From contig OY735207.1 of assembly GCA_963457665.1 (NCBI GenBank), forward strand, positions 55,587,279-55,651,278: a stretch of 64,000 nt of DNA, given 5' to 3'. Below are positions 16,966 through 25,957 of this stretch, piece by piece (positions within the stretch are counted from its first letter, which is position 1; each line of letters starts with the position of its first letter). Made by a program: the position numbers and the translations under genes. Source of the DNA: Thysanoteuthis rhombus (taxonomy: Eukaryota; Mollusca; Cephalopoda; Oegopsida; Thysanoteuthidae). The notes below the pieces were generated by a model. That model did not search any database, was not told the origin of the DNA, and saw only the letters and a list, made by a program, of their open reading frames with translations.

Positions 16966-19275
16966 ATGGCCGACGAGGCCAGGAGGGCCTTGTTTGCTTC
17001 CCCCGATAAGGGGGAGGGCGGGGGCACATCCACACCCCCTAAAATAGGGAAAAAAAACAAAAAAAAACAAGAAAAAATGTCTACAACACAGACAAACAGT
17101 CCAGTTAAAAAGAATACAGACATGAAAAAATCCCCCGTCCATGAAGGGAGGGGGGAAAATACAGACTCGCCGATTCCGGCGGGACAACAACAGCAACAAG
17201 AAAAGACAAGTGGGGACTCTCCTAACGTTTGGTCATCCCCTCCCGTAATAAATACAGTCAATGTGGCGGAATTCGTCAAGCGTTGCCAGACATACAGTCA
17301 CCTTGTAAAAGAGGACGGCTTACTGGTGGACTTGGTCGAATTGAAAGACATTGAAAAGAAAATGGTGTCCGTCTTTTTGGTCGACAAGAAGTCAAACCGA
17401 ATTGTCCGATCAAACAAAGACATAGTGTTGAAAGCACTGGCTAGCTTAGGAATCAAAGCCAAACAAGTTGTTAAAGGCGATGGCTTTGCGATGTGGGACG
17501 TACTATTGCCCACTGAACAGGACTGTTCAGATCTCCTGCGCCGAGAGCTCCAAACCAAGGAGTACTTTATTCGCGTTGAGTATCTCGGCCGGAGAAGGAC
17601 CCGGGTAATAGCACATGAGGTGCCCAGCTTCGTACTCGGGGAACATATCGGGGCTTTTCTCCTGAAATACGGAGAAATTGTCTCGGTTGACTCCGAGGCG
17701 ATGCGTGGGGAGTGGCGTTTTGATCTTATGATCGACAGGAAGGCGTTCCTGGCCATTCCCAACTATTTGGACATAGGTGGTCGGAGGCGGCTGCCTCTTA
17801 TCGTAAAAGGTAGGAGGCCAGTCTGCTGGATATGCGGGGAGGCCGGTCACCTCGCCGCTATCTGCAAAAAGAAACCGTCCAGCCTGACGCAAGACCCTTC
17901 CCACTCAGTTTCTGTGACCGCCCAAAAGGAGGCTCCCGTAGTCTCGCCTACTGCCATGACTGGAGGAATCCAGTCAGATGCCGGGAGAGGTAAAAGTCTC
18001 CCCTCACCTAAACCGTCGACTCCGTCACCAAAGGAGGTGGCACAAAAAGAGAAGACGGAGGGGGAGTGGCAGGTAGTAGGTCGTAGTGGGAAGAAGGCCC
18101 AAATAGAGGTACCCCTGTTGCCACATAGCCTAAAGCGAACCGACACCGACAGTCCCCAAGGAGAGACCCCGCAGTCTTATGCGGAACGGGCTAGAGTGGG
18201 GGGTTATGCTAGTCCAAGTCGTGAAAAAAAAGAAATGGCGGCGGCGTTGCTCATAAAACTTAAGTCCAGACAGCCAGCAGAGAGGGTTACCCCTCCACCC
18301 TCTCCCCGAACAATACACAGTCCTTCGGTAAAAAAATCACCCCCCAAAAAAACAGAATTGACAGTTTTAAAAAAATCACCCCCCAAAGAAACACAATTGA
18401 CATTTTTAAAAAAATCTTCCCCCCAAAAAACTGAAACAACAACTTTGAAAAAATCCCCCCCCAAAAAAACAGAACTGACAACATCTCCCAGACACACACC
18501 GAGACACACACCCAAGAAAAATCAGACAGTGCCAGAACCTACACCTTCTCCAACTCCTCCATTGCCGCCCACTCTACTGTTATTTTCACAACCTCCCCCG
18601 CCACCGCCGCCGCCGCCGCCGCCATCACCGCCGCCGTCGTCGTCCCCCCCATCAACACCATCAACAATATCAACAACACCAACACCTACACAAACACCAA
18701 CACAATCGGCCTCACAAAAGAGGCCGAGAAGCCCAGCCGGGGGAGACGCCGGCGAGCCAACAACAAAAAAAGAGAAAAAAGTACGACACAAGAGAGGGGT
18801 CCACATCTGCCGTGTCGACCCGGACATTATAGAAAAATCGAAACTTCAGCAGCAAGCCCTAAGGAATTTAAAAGTCCTCCACAGTTTCCGGTTCGTCGAG
18901 CCCGGAAGACGCGACGTGGAGGACCCCACCTTGTTCCCAGGGCTTAAAAAGCTGCTAACAGTAGTCCGGGTCGGAGACACCTCGCGGCAGGTGTGGGATA
19001 TGCTCCGGGAGGCCAATGGGGCCTTCCAAATGACCACACCACTGGCTGTCTGGCATCATCCAGACTTGCAGAAATTAAAGAACTTTTGCTCTGGGAGGGT
19101 CCCCGTCTTCATGCACCCCTCCCTTTATAGGGCAGCAAAACTAACATTCCCTAGGCACGTCGGCGGCGTGTCCCTGGATGGCACCATCAGAACTGAGATG
19201 GGCACTGATCCTATGGGACCCGCTGTCGGTGTGCTATCACCGGCAATGTTCGCGTCAGGAGGGCAACGCCAATAG
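16966..19275 (+). CDS. LINE ORF1, CCHC zinc-knuckle RNA-binding protein, copy 4
   Basis: 769 residues, same domain order as copy 3: lysine-rich N-terminus, RRM-like segment, CCHC knuckle at 287-300, KKSPP-type repeats, poly-proline, basic patch and conserved C-terminal domain. It differs from copy 3 by the cluster NSPVKKNTD near residue 45 and by YF for HY in the segment before the RRM-like part. The repeat region and C-terminus are the same as in copy 3, which supports recent common origin. Confidence 0.9.
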   Translation: MADEARRALFASPDKGEGGGTSTPPKIGKKNKKKQEKMSTTQTNSPVKKNTDMKKSPVHEGRGENTDSPIPAGQQQQQEKTSGDSPNVWSSPPVINTVNVAEFVKRCQTYSHLVKEDGLLVDLVELKDIEKKMVSVFLVDKKSNRIVRSNKDIVLKALASLGIKAKQVVKGDGFAMWDVLLPTEQDCSDLLRRELQTKEYFIRVEYLGRRRTRVIAHEVPSFVLGEHIGAFLLKYGEIVSVDSEAMRGEWRFDLMIDRKAFLAIPNYLDIGGRRRLPLIVKGRRPVCWICGEAGHLAAICKKKPSSLTQDPSHSVSVTAQKEAPVVSPTAMTGGIQSDAGRGKSLPSPKPSTPSPKEVAQKEKTEGEWQVVGRSGKKAQIEVPLLPHSLKRTDTDSPQGETPQSYAERARVGGYASPSREKKEMAAALLIKLKSRQPAERVTPPPSPRTIHSPSVKKSPPKKTELTVLKKSPPKETQLTFLKKSSPQKTETTTLKKSPPKKTELTTSPRHTPRHTPKKNQTVPEPTPSPTPPLPPTLLLFSQPPPPPPPPPPPSPPPSSSPPSTPSTISTTPTPTQTPTQSASQKRPRSPAGGDAGEPTTKKEKKVRHKRGVHICRVDPDIIEKSKLQQQALRNLKVLHSFRFVEPGRRDVEDPTLFPGLKKLLTVVRVGDTSRQVWDMLREANGAFQMTTPLAVWHHPDLQKLKNFCSGRVPVFMHPSLYRAAKLTFPRHVGGVSLDGTIRTEMGTDPMGPAVGVLSPAMFASGGQRQ

Positions 19276-19284
19276 ACTAACAAG

Positions 19285-22200
19285 ATGGCTCTCTATTTAG
19301 CAAGTTTGAATGGTCGTGGTTGCCGGAATGAGTCGAGAAGAGCTAGACTCTGTCGTCTCCTCCGGCACCTCGACGTGAGTATTTGTTGTTTACAGGAGAC
19401 TCATTTTATTTCGAGCGACAATGAGAGTGTGCTGTCTCGAGATTTCCGTCTCTTTTCAGCATATTTTGATTACCGCTCCAGAGGTGTCTCTTGGCTAATA
19501 AGCCATTCTTTGAATGCGGTGTGTTCCCTTGTGTATGCAGACCCGGCGGGCAGATTGTGCGTCGTTGATGTTACCATAAGAGGGGAGGCTTTTCGTTTGA
19601 TTGGGGTTTATGCGCCCAACGGCCAGGGTGAGCGAATCAACTTCTTTCGGCAGATCGATCAGTTCGTAGTTCCGTCGAGACGGCTAGTGTTAGCGGGTGA
19701 TTGGAATGCCGTCCTTGATCCCGATATAGACCGAGGGGTAAATAGGGGAACTAACAACGGTGACGTGATTCCGTTTCGGGATTTGATCAACAGGCTTGAC
19801 CTGGTGGATAAATTCCGAAACGAACACCCCCGCCAAGTAGTATGGACTTGGACTAATAGTGGCGACCCGAGTTCGGTGCAACGTTCCAGTTACATCGATC
19901 GGGTCTTAGCTAGAAGAGTCGACCATAAGTTTTTGGAATGTCCAAGTTTCCATAGCGTCCCCTTTTCGGACCATAGATTAGTAAGGGCCCGAATGAATTT
20001 AGGTATAGCTAAGCCCTTAAAGTCTGGTTACTGGAAATTCAACACATCCCTCGTGGATATGGAGGATTTTCGGGACCAGCTAACATCACTAATCCAGCGG
20101 GAACTGACGGGGGCTATCCTGGGTAATAAATTCTGGGGGAACCTCAAAAATAAAATTAGGTCTTTTGCTGCCGATTACAGTAGGCGACTCAACCTAGTGA
20201 GACTAGCGGCACAAAAGGCACTAGAAGATCGGATCGAGAGGGCGGTGGAGGGAGGGGACTCTAGCCAGGTTAAGATAGCTAAGGCAGAGTTGGCCTCCTT
20301 GCATGCCAAGAAGGATCAAGCTCTAGTAGTTAGAGCTAGATTAAAAAGAATGTCCCCCGAGGCAACGAATATGGCCGATGAGCTGAGGCTAGAAGAAATT
20401 AGGAGTGCGTCTAGTCGGTATATCTCCAGCGTCACATCGCCGGACGGACGTCTTGTGACCACAAACGAAGGTATCTGTGAGGTGTTTCGTGCCAATTTTC
20501 AGGAACTATTCACCAGGGAAGCTAGACTGAATTCGGCTCAGTTCGACGCCTATTTAGCTGACTTCCCTCGCCTTGAGGCGACTGAAGCAGCTGGGTGCGA
20601 GGGGCCCATAACAGAGGATGAAATCCGGGAAGCGTTAAAGAGCATCGAGAAGGAGAAGACACCGGGGATCGATGGTTTACCTTACGAAGTGTATTTGAGG
20701 CTGTCGCCCATTTTTGTTCACTTGCTGGCTTTGATCTTTAACCACTGGTTAAAGCAGGGGAGAATCCCCAGCCGCTTTACCAGAGGGGTAGTGAAATTGC
20801 TATGCAAGGACAAAGATGGAGGGGACGGGGTAGATAACTTCAGGCCCATAACTCTGCTCAATACAGAGTTGAAGATTTTGGCCAAGGTCCTCGCCAACCG
20901 ACTGCAGACTGTGCTGGAGAGTCTGATTGGCCCCGAGCAGACTTGCTCTGTAAAGGGTCGGACTATCCAAGACAATCTGCACACGGTGCGCACGATCATT
21001 GAGAAAGTCGACAATGGAGCCGCGCTGATCAAGTTAGATCAGTCCAAAGCATTCGATAGGGTCGACCATCGTTTTCTCGAGTCCGTCTTATCCGCGTCTG
21101 GCTTCGGTGAGATTTTTCGCTCCTGGATTCGTCTCTTGTATGCATCCCCCAGCTCGGTGGTGGAAGTGAATGGAGTGAGGTCGAAAGCTTTTCAGTTGTC
21201 CAGATCAGTTCGTCAAGGTTGTCCACTTTCGCCGATGCTGTACATTCTTGCGCTGGAACCTTTCCTGCGCAAAGTAAAGGCGAATCCGGTCCTGCGCGGG
21301 CTAACCTTGCCTGGTGGTCACACGCCAGTCAAGTATACCGCCTACGTTGATGACATAACTTTGCTTGTAACGAGCAGTGCCGAGATCAGGGAAATCAGCG
21401 TAGAGATCCAAAGGTATGAGACGGTGACAGGGGCCAAAGCCAACTGCCGCAAGTCTGAGGGCTTGTTGCTGGACTCGTGGAGAGGGCGCTCTCTCCCTGG
21501 TCCCTTTGCCTGGACGGAAGGGCCGTGCAAGATACTCGGCGTCTGGTTCGGTCCCGACCTCCAGTTGGAGAAAAATTGGTCGGGTGTACTGGAAAAGGTA
21601 GAGAAAGCAGTTGATCTGTGGACTCGGAGGAAGCTCTCCTTCAAGGGTAGGGCCGAGGTGTGCGTCTCTCACATCTACCCCCTTATCCTTTACCGACTTT
21701 CAGTGCTCCCTCTTCCGTGTACCGACCAACAAAAGTTGGAAGGTGCCATGTTTCGACTCCTATGGGGTCACAGGCACCCCATGGTATCTCGCAAGATCTG
21801 TCAGCTCCAACCTGCGGAAGGCGGCCTAGGAATGCCGAACATCAAAGCTCGGCAACATAGTCTACGCTTGACTTTCTTAGGTCGGATGTGTACGCAAGAA
21901 GAGCAGAACGGCGAATTCTGGAAAGAAGACGCCAGGAAGGCTTTCCCAGCCTTAAGAAACGTGCATTCCGACGACGGGGGTGAGGCCCGCCGTAGACCCC
22001 GGGCGGAATGCTCTTTCTATCGAGAATGCCGACACGCTCTCCGAGTTTTTTCTCGGGTGAAGGTATGCCTCAACGACACCCGGTCGTTGTCGAGGAGGGC
22101 ATTATATCGGGTAATAGTGAGGGGGTCCGTTCGAGACGAAATGATCGAGGGGCTCGGTTTAACGAAGGCGGAGAGTCGCTCAATCTGGCCTTGGACGCCC

Positions 22201-22734
22201 GGACTGAGGTGCCTCAATAACAACGAGGCGTCCCTCACCTGGCTAGTCATACGGAATGCTCTCTGGGTCGGCAAACGGCTTTTTGCAGCGGGTCTGGTAG
22301 TTTCACCAGAGTGCATGCGCTGTGGTGGAATGGAGGAGTCTATTGAGCACGCCTTCTTCCACTGCAGCGTGGTGCAACCGCTGTGCAAGCTGGTTGAAGG
22401 CCACATGGTTCGCATCGTCGGGGCACGGTTTTTTGCCTTGGATGCCAGTGTTGTCTGCAGCAATGTGTTCCCATCGTTGGAGAAGGACGCACATATAGTG
22501 CTAATGTGCTTACTTGGCGTGATGCGAATGGTGATTTGGACGACGCGTCAGAAGGGGTTCCACGAAGGAGAGCGTTTCACTCCCGAACAACTGATTGCGT
22601 TCTTTGGGCACCAGCTCAAAGTCAAAATCAGGGTCGAGAGGGGGAGGCTCCCTTGGTCGGAATTCAACGGAAGGTGGGTGAGAGTTGCCCGACTGTGTCG
22701 AGTGAAAGGTGCTGAATTAGAGTGGTTTTTTTGA
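19285..22734 (+). CDS. LINE ORF2, APE endonuclease-reverse transcriptase, copy 4
   Basis: 1149 residues; endonuclease, RT (YVDD box) and CCHC finger intact. It shares ANCRKSEG and NDTRSL with copy 3 and adds KPLKSGYW just after the endonuclease domain. It starts 9 nt after ORF1. Confidence 0.95.
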   Translation: MALYLASLNGRGCRNESRRARLCRLLRHLDVSICCLQETHFISSDNESVLSRDFRLFSAYFDYRSRGVSWLISHSLNAVCSLVYADPAGRLCVVDVTIRGEAFRLIGVYAPNGQGERINFFRQIDQFVVPSRRLVLAGDWNAVLDPDIDRGVNRGTNNGDVIPFRDLINRLDLVDKFRNEHPRQVVWTWTNSGDPSSVQRSSYIDRVLARRVDHKFLECPSFHSVPFSDHRLVRARMNLGIAKPLKSGYWKFNTSLVDMEDFRDQLTSLIQRELTGAILGNKFWGNLKNKIRSFAADYSRRLNLVRLAAQKALEDRIERAVEGGDSSQVKIAKAELASLHAKKDQALVVRARLKRMSPEATNMADELRLEEIRSASSRYISSVTSPDGRLVTTNEGICEVFRANFQELFTREARLNSAQFDAYLADFPRLEATEAAGCEGPITEDEIREALKSIEKEKTPGIDGLPYEVYLRLSPIFVHLLALIFNHWLKQGRIPSRFTRGVVKLLCKDKDGGDGVDNFRPITLLNTELKILAKVLANRLQTVLESLIGPEQTCSVKGRTIQDNLHTVRTIIEKVDNGAALIKLDQSKAFDRVDHRFLESVLSASGFGEIFRSWIRLLYASPSSVVEVNGVRSKAFQLSRSVRQGCPLSPMLYILALEPFLRKVKANPVLRGLTLPGGHTPVKYTAYVDDITLLVTSSAEIREISVEIQRYETVTGAKANCRKSEGLLLDSWRGRSLPGPFAWTEGPCKILGVWFGPDLQLEKNWSGVLEKVEKAVDLWTRRKLSFKGRAEVCVSHIYPLILYRLSVLPLPCTDQQKLEGAMFRLLWGHRHPMVSRKICQLQPAEGGLGMPNIKARQHSLRLTFLGRMCTQEEQNGEFWKEDARKAFPALRNVHSDDGGEARRRPRAECSFYRECRHALRVFSRVKVCLNDTRSLSRRALYRVIVRGSVRDEMIEGLGLTKAESRSIWPWTPGLRCLNNNEASLTWLVIRNALWVGKRLFAAGLVVSPECMRCGGMEESIEHAFFHCSVVQPLCKLVEGHMVRIVGARFFALDASVVCSNVFPSLEKDAHIVLMCLLGVMRMVIWTTRQKGFHEGERFTPEQLIAFFGHQLKVKIRVERGRLPWSEFNGRWVRVARLCRVKGAELEWFF

Positions 22735-22952
22735 AAGTCTATTGGTTAGTAAGGATTTTGCAGTCCTGACACGAACGTGCTAACCCAGCCCAGGTTAGGA
22801 TAGATTAGATTTTCCTTTTCTGTTAGCCAACAGTTTCTTAGCTAGGGAGAGAATGATCATCAGCCCCCCTTTTTTTTCTGTCCTCCACTTTTTTCGATTC
22901 CCATCCCCTCCCCCTCTAGATGACAGAAGGTAAAGTTTTCCAGAGGATGTTT

Positions 22953-22957
<5 letters not shown>

Positions 22958-22994
<37 letters not shown>
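22958..22994 (+). repeat. Poly-T tract, 37 nt, copy 4
   Basis: Equivalent 3' UTR position; the flanking GAGAGG is reduced to GAGAG here. Confidence 0.95.
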
Positions 22995-23401
22995 CTCGAC
23001 ATCCATCTTTTCGTCTGGTTAACTTGCTGTTCTGCCATGTTAGGTCTTTTGTGGGGGGTCACATACTAATTTCGTTTTCGTTTTTTTTTTCCTGTAAATA
23101 TATATCAGTCATTGGGGTTCATTTTTATTTGTAAATATTCATCATAATTTTATTCCCCCCCCACACACAAAAATTGTAAATAGGGGTTTAGAGTAGTTTT
23201 TACATCATAGAGAGAATCTGACTTTATGGTAAATGCAGTATGAAAGAGACCAGGAAAAATGTGTTGTTTTGGTGAATGGATGTATATAGTGTGATTGGGT
23301 CAGTGCATGAGACTAGCTAAGATAAGATTAGGAATAGAGTTGACCAGTCCTTATACCCCATTCCCCCCTTCGACTTCATGTCATATTTCTCTCTTTCAGA
23401 G

Positions 23402-23407
23402 AATAAA
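23402..23407 (+). terminator. Poly(A) signal AATAAA, copy 4
   Basis: Same layout as copies 1 and 3. Confidence 0.5.
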
Positions 23408-23411
23408 TAAT

Positions 23412-23418
23412 CACAGAT
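23412..23418 (+). repeat. Junction heptamer CACAGAT (copy 4 / copy 5)
   Basis: Standard junction sequence. Confidence 0.6.
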
Positions 23419-23640
23419 CGCTCGACAGTTTTGCTGTTACTTTTTTTGAAAAAAAAAAAAAAGACAAGTTTCCTGCGACCACACCGAACAAGATTACGGA
23501 CTAGTAGGACCCCCTCGAAACTCTAGTTCGAAAAGATAAGCCCTTGGTTTTTTGACTCGATTTGACTCAAATTGACTCGACTTTTTTTATTATTTCGATT
23601 TTGTTGTTTGTCTCGATTTTGTATTTTTTTCTTTCCCTTC
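23419..23640 (+). promoter_or_regulatory. 5' leader of LINE copy 5
   Basis: 222 nt of the copy 3/4 type, with one TCGATTT element changed to TCGACTT. Confidence 0.4.
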
Positions 23641-25947
23641 ATGGCCGACGAGGCCAGGAGGGCCTTGTTTGCTTCCCCCGATAAGGGGGAGGGCGGGGGC
23701 ACATCCACACCCCCTAAAATAGGGAAAAAAAAACAAAAAAAACAAGAAAAAATGTCTACAACACAGACAAACAGTACAAGTGAAAAGAATTCAGACATGA
23801 AAAAATCCCCCGTCCATGAAGGGAGGGGGGAAAATACAGACTCGCCGATTCCGGCGGGACAACAACAGCAACAAGAAAAGACAAGTGGGGACTCTCCTAA
23901 CGTTTGGTCATCCCCTCCCGTAATAAATACAGTCAATGTGGCGGAATTCGTCAAGCGTTGCCAGACATACAGTCACCTTGTAAAAGAGGACGGCTTACTG
24001 GTGGACTTGGTCGAATTGAAAGACATTGAGAAAAAAATGGTGTCCGTCTTTTTGGTCGACAAGAAGTCAAACCGAATTGTCCGATCAAACAAAGACATAG
24101 TGTTGAAAGCACTGGCTAGCTTAGGAATCAAAGCCAAACAAGTTGTTAAAGGCGATGGCTTTGCGATGTGGGACGTACTATTGCCCACTGAACAGGACTG
24201 TTCAGATCTCCTGCGCCGAGAGCTCCAAACGAAGGAGCATTACATTCGTGTTGAGTATCTCGGCCGGAGAAGGACCCGGGTAATAGCACATGAGGTGCCC
24301 AGCTTCGTACTCGGGGAACATATCGGGGCTTTTCTCCTGAAATACGGAGAAATTGTCTCGGTTGACTCCGAGGCGATGCGTGGGGAGTGGCGTTTTGATC
24401 TTATGATCGACAGGAAGGCGTTCCTGGCCATTCCCAACTATTTGGACATAGGTGGTCGGAGGCGACTGCCTCTTATCGTAAAAGGTAGGAGGCCAGTCTG
24501 CTGGATATGCGGGGAGGCCGGTCACCTCGCCGCTATCTGCAAAAAGAAACCGTCCAGCCTGACGCAAGACCCTTCCCACTCAGTTTCTGTGACCGCCCAA
24601 AAGGAGGCTCCCGTAGTCTCGCCTACTGCCATGACTGGAGGAATCCAGTCAGATGCCGGGAGAGGTAAAAGTCTCCCCTCACCTAAACCGTCGACTCCGT
24701 CACCAAAGGTGGTGGCACAAAAAGAGAAGACGGAGGGGGAGTGGCAGGTAGTAGGTCGTAGTGGGAAGAAGGCCCAAATAGAAGCACCCCTGTTGCCACA
24801 TAGCCTAAAGCGAACCGACACCGACAGTCCCCAAGGAGAGACCCCGCAGTCTTATGCGGAACGGGCTAGAGTGGGGGGTTATGCTAGTCCAAGTCGTGAA
24901 AAAAAAGAAATGGCGGCGGCGTTGCTCATAAAACTTAAGTCCAGACAGCCAGCAGAGAGGGTTACCCCTCCACCCTCTCCCCGAACAATACACAGTCCTT
25001 CAATCAAAAAATCACCCCCCAAAAAAACAGAATTGACAGTTTTAAAAAAATCACCTCCCAAAGAAACACAATTGACAGTTTTAAAAAAATCTTCCCCCCA
25101 AAAAACTGAAATAACAACTTTGAAAAAATCCCCCCCCAAAAAAACAGAACTGACAACATCTCCCAGACACACACCCAGACACACACCCAAGAAAAATCAG
25201 ACAAAACCAGAACTCACATCTTCTCCAACTCCTCCATTGCCGCCCACTCTACTGTTATTTTCGCAACCTCCCCCGCCACCGCCGCCGCCGCCGCCGCCAT
25301 CACCGCCGCCGTCGTCGTCCCCCCCATCAACACCATCAACAATATCAACAACACCAACACCTACACAAACACCAACACAATCGGCCTCACAAAAGAGGCC
25401 GAGAAGCCCAGCCGGGGGAGACGCCGGCGAGCCAACAAAAAAAGAAAAAAAAGTGAGACACAAGAGAGGGGTCCACATCTGCCGTGTCGACCCGGACATT
25501 ATAGAAAAATCGAAGCTTCAGCAGCAAGCCCTAAGGAATTTAAAAGTCCTCCACAGTTTCCGGTTCGTCGAGCCCGGAAGACGCGACGTGGAGGACCCCA
25601 CCTTGTTCCCAGGGCTTAAAAAGCTGCTAACAGTAGTCCGGGTCGGAGACACCTCGCGGCAGGTGTGGGATATGCTCCGGGAGGCCAATGGGGCCTTCCA
25701 AATGACCACACCACTGGCTGTCTGGCATCATCCAGACTTGCAGAAACTAAAGAACTTTTGCTCTGGGAGGGTCCCCGTCTTCATGCACCCCTCCCTTTAT
25801 AGGGCAGCAAAACTAACATTCCCTAGGCACGTCGGCGGCGTGTCCCTGGATGGCACCATCAGAACTGAGATGGGCACTGATCCTATGGGACCCGCTGTCG
25901 GTGTGCTATCACCGGCAATGTTCGCGTCAGGAGGGCAACGCCAATAG
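23641..25947 (+). CDS. LINE ORF1, CCHC zinc-knuckle RNA-binding protein, copy 5
   Basis: 768 residues from MADEARRALF; RRM-like segment and CCHC knuckle at 287-300. The N-terminal half resembles copy 2 and the linker and C-terminal domain resemble copies 3 and 4, with its own variants in the KKSPP-type repeats (SIKKSPP, TQLTVLKK, TEITTL) and TKPELTSSP before the poly-proline run. One codon is missing in the basic patch (EPTKKEKK, where copies 3 and 4 have EPTTKKEKK). Confidence 0.9.
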   Translation: MADEARRALFASPDKGEGGGTSTPPKIGKKKQKKQEKMSTTQTNSTSEKNSDMKKSPVHEGRGENTDSPIPAGQQQQQEKTSGDSPNVWSSPPVINTVNVAEFVKRCQTYSHLVKEDGLLVDLVELKDIEKKMVSVFLVDKKSNRIVRSNKDIVLKALASLGIKAKQVVKGDGFAMWDVLLPTEQDCSDLLRRELQTKEHYIRVEYLGRRRTRVIAHEVPSFVLGEHIGAFLLKYGEIVSVDSEAMRGEWRFDLMIDRKAFLAIPNYLDIGGRRRLPLIVKGRRPVCWICGEAGHLAAICKKKPSSLTQDPSHSVSVTAQKEAPVVSPTAMTGGIQSDAGRGKSLPSPKPSTPSPKVVAQKEKTEGEWQVVGRSGKKAQIEAPLLPHSLKRTDTDSPQGETPQSYAERARVGGYASPSREKKEMAAALLIKLKSRQPAERVTPPPSPRTIHSPSIKKSPPKKTELTVLKKSPPKETQLTVLKKSSPQKTEITTLKKSPPKKTELTTSPRHTPRHTPKKNQTKPELTSSPTPPLPPTLLLFSQPPPPPPPPPPPSPPPSSSPPSTPSTISTTPTPTQTPTQSASQKRPRSPAGGDAGEPTKKEKKVRHKRGVHICRVDPDIIEKSKLQQQALRNLKVLHSFRFVEPGRRDVEDPTLFPGLKKLLTVVRVGDTSRQVWDMLREANGAFQMTTPLAVWHHPDLQKLKNFCSGRVPVFMHPSLYRAAKLTFPRHVGGVSLDGTIRTEMGTDPMGPAVGVLSPAMFASGGQRQ

Positions 25948-25957
25948 ATTAAACAAG

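Larger units (their letters stand above)
16744..23411 (+). mobile_element. Tx1-like LINE, tandem copy 4 (complete)
   Basis: A complete unit with both ORFs open, very close to copy 3. Private differences are few: NSPVKKNTD near the ORF1 N-terminus, EYFIRV for EHYIRV in ORF1, and L for F in KPLKSGYW of ORF2. Confidence 0.93.

Noticed and set aside
25850-25957. Longer ORF2 start in copy 5 (ATG 25850)
   Set aside because: It overlaps the end of ORF1 in another frame and exists only through a one-base insertion. The other copies all start at the conserved MALYLASLNG.
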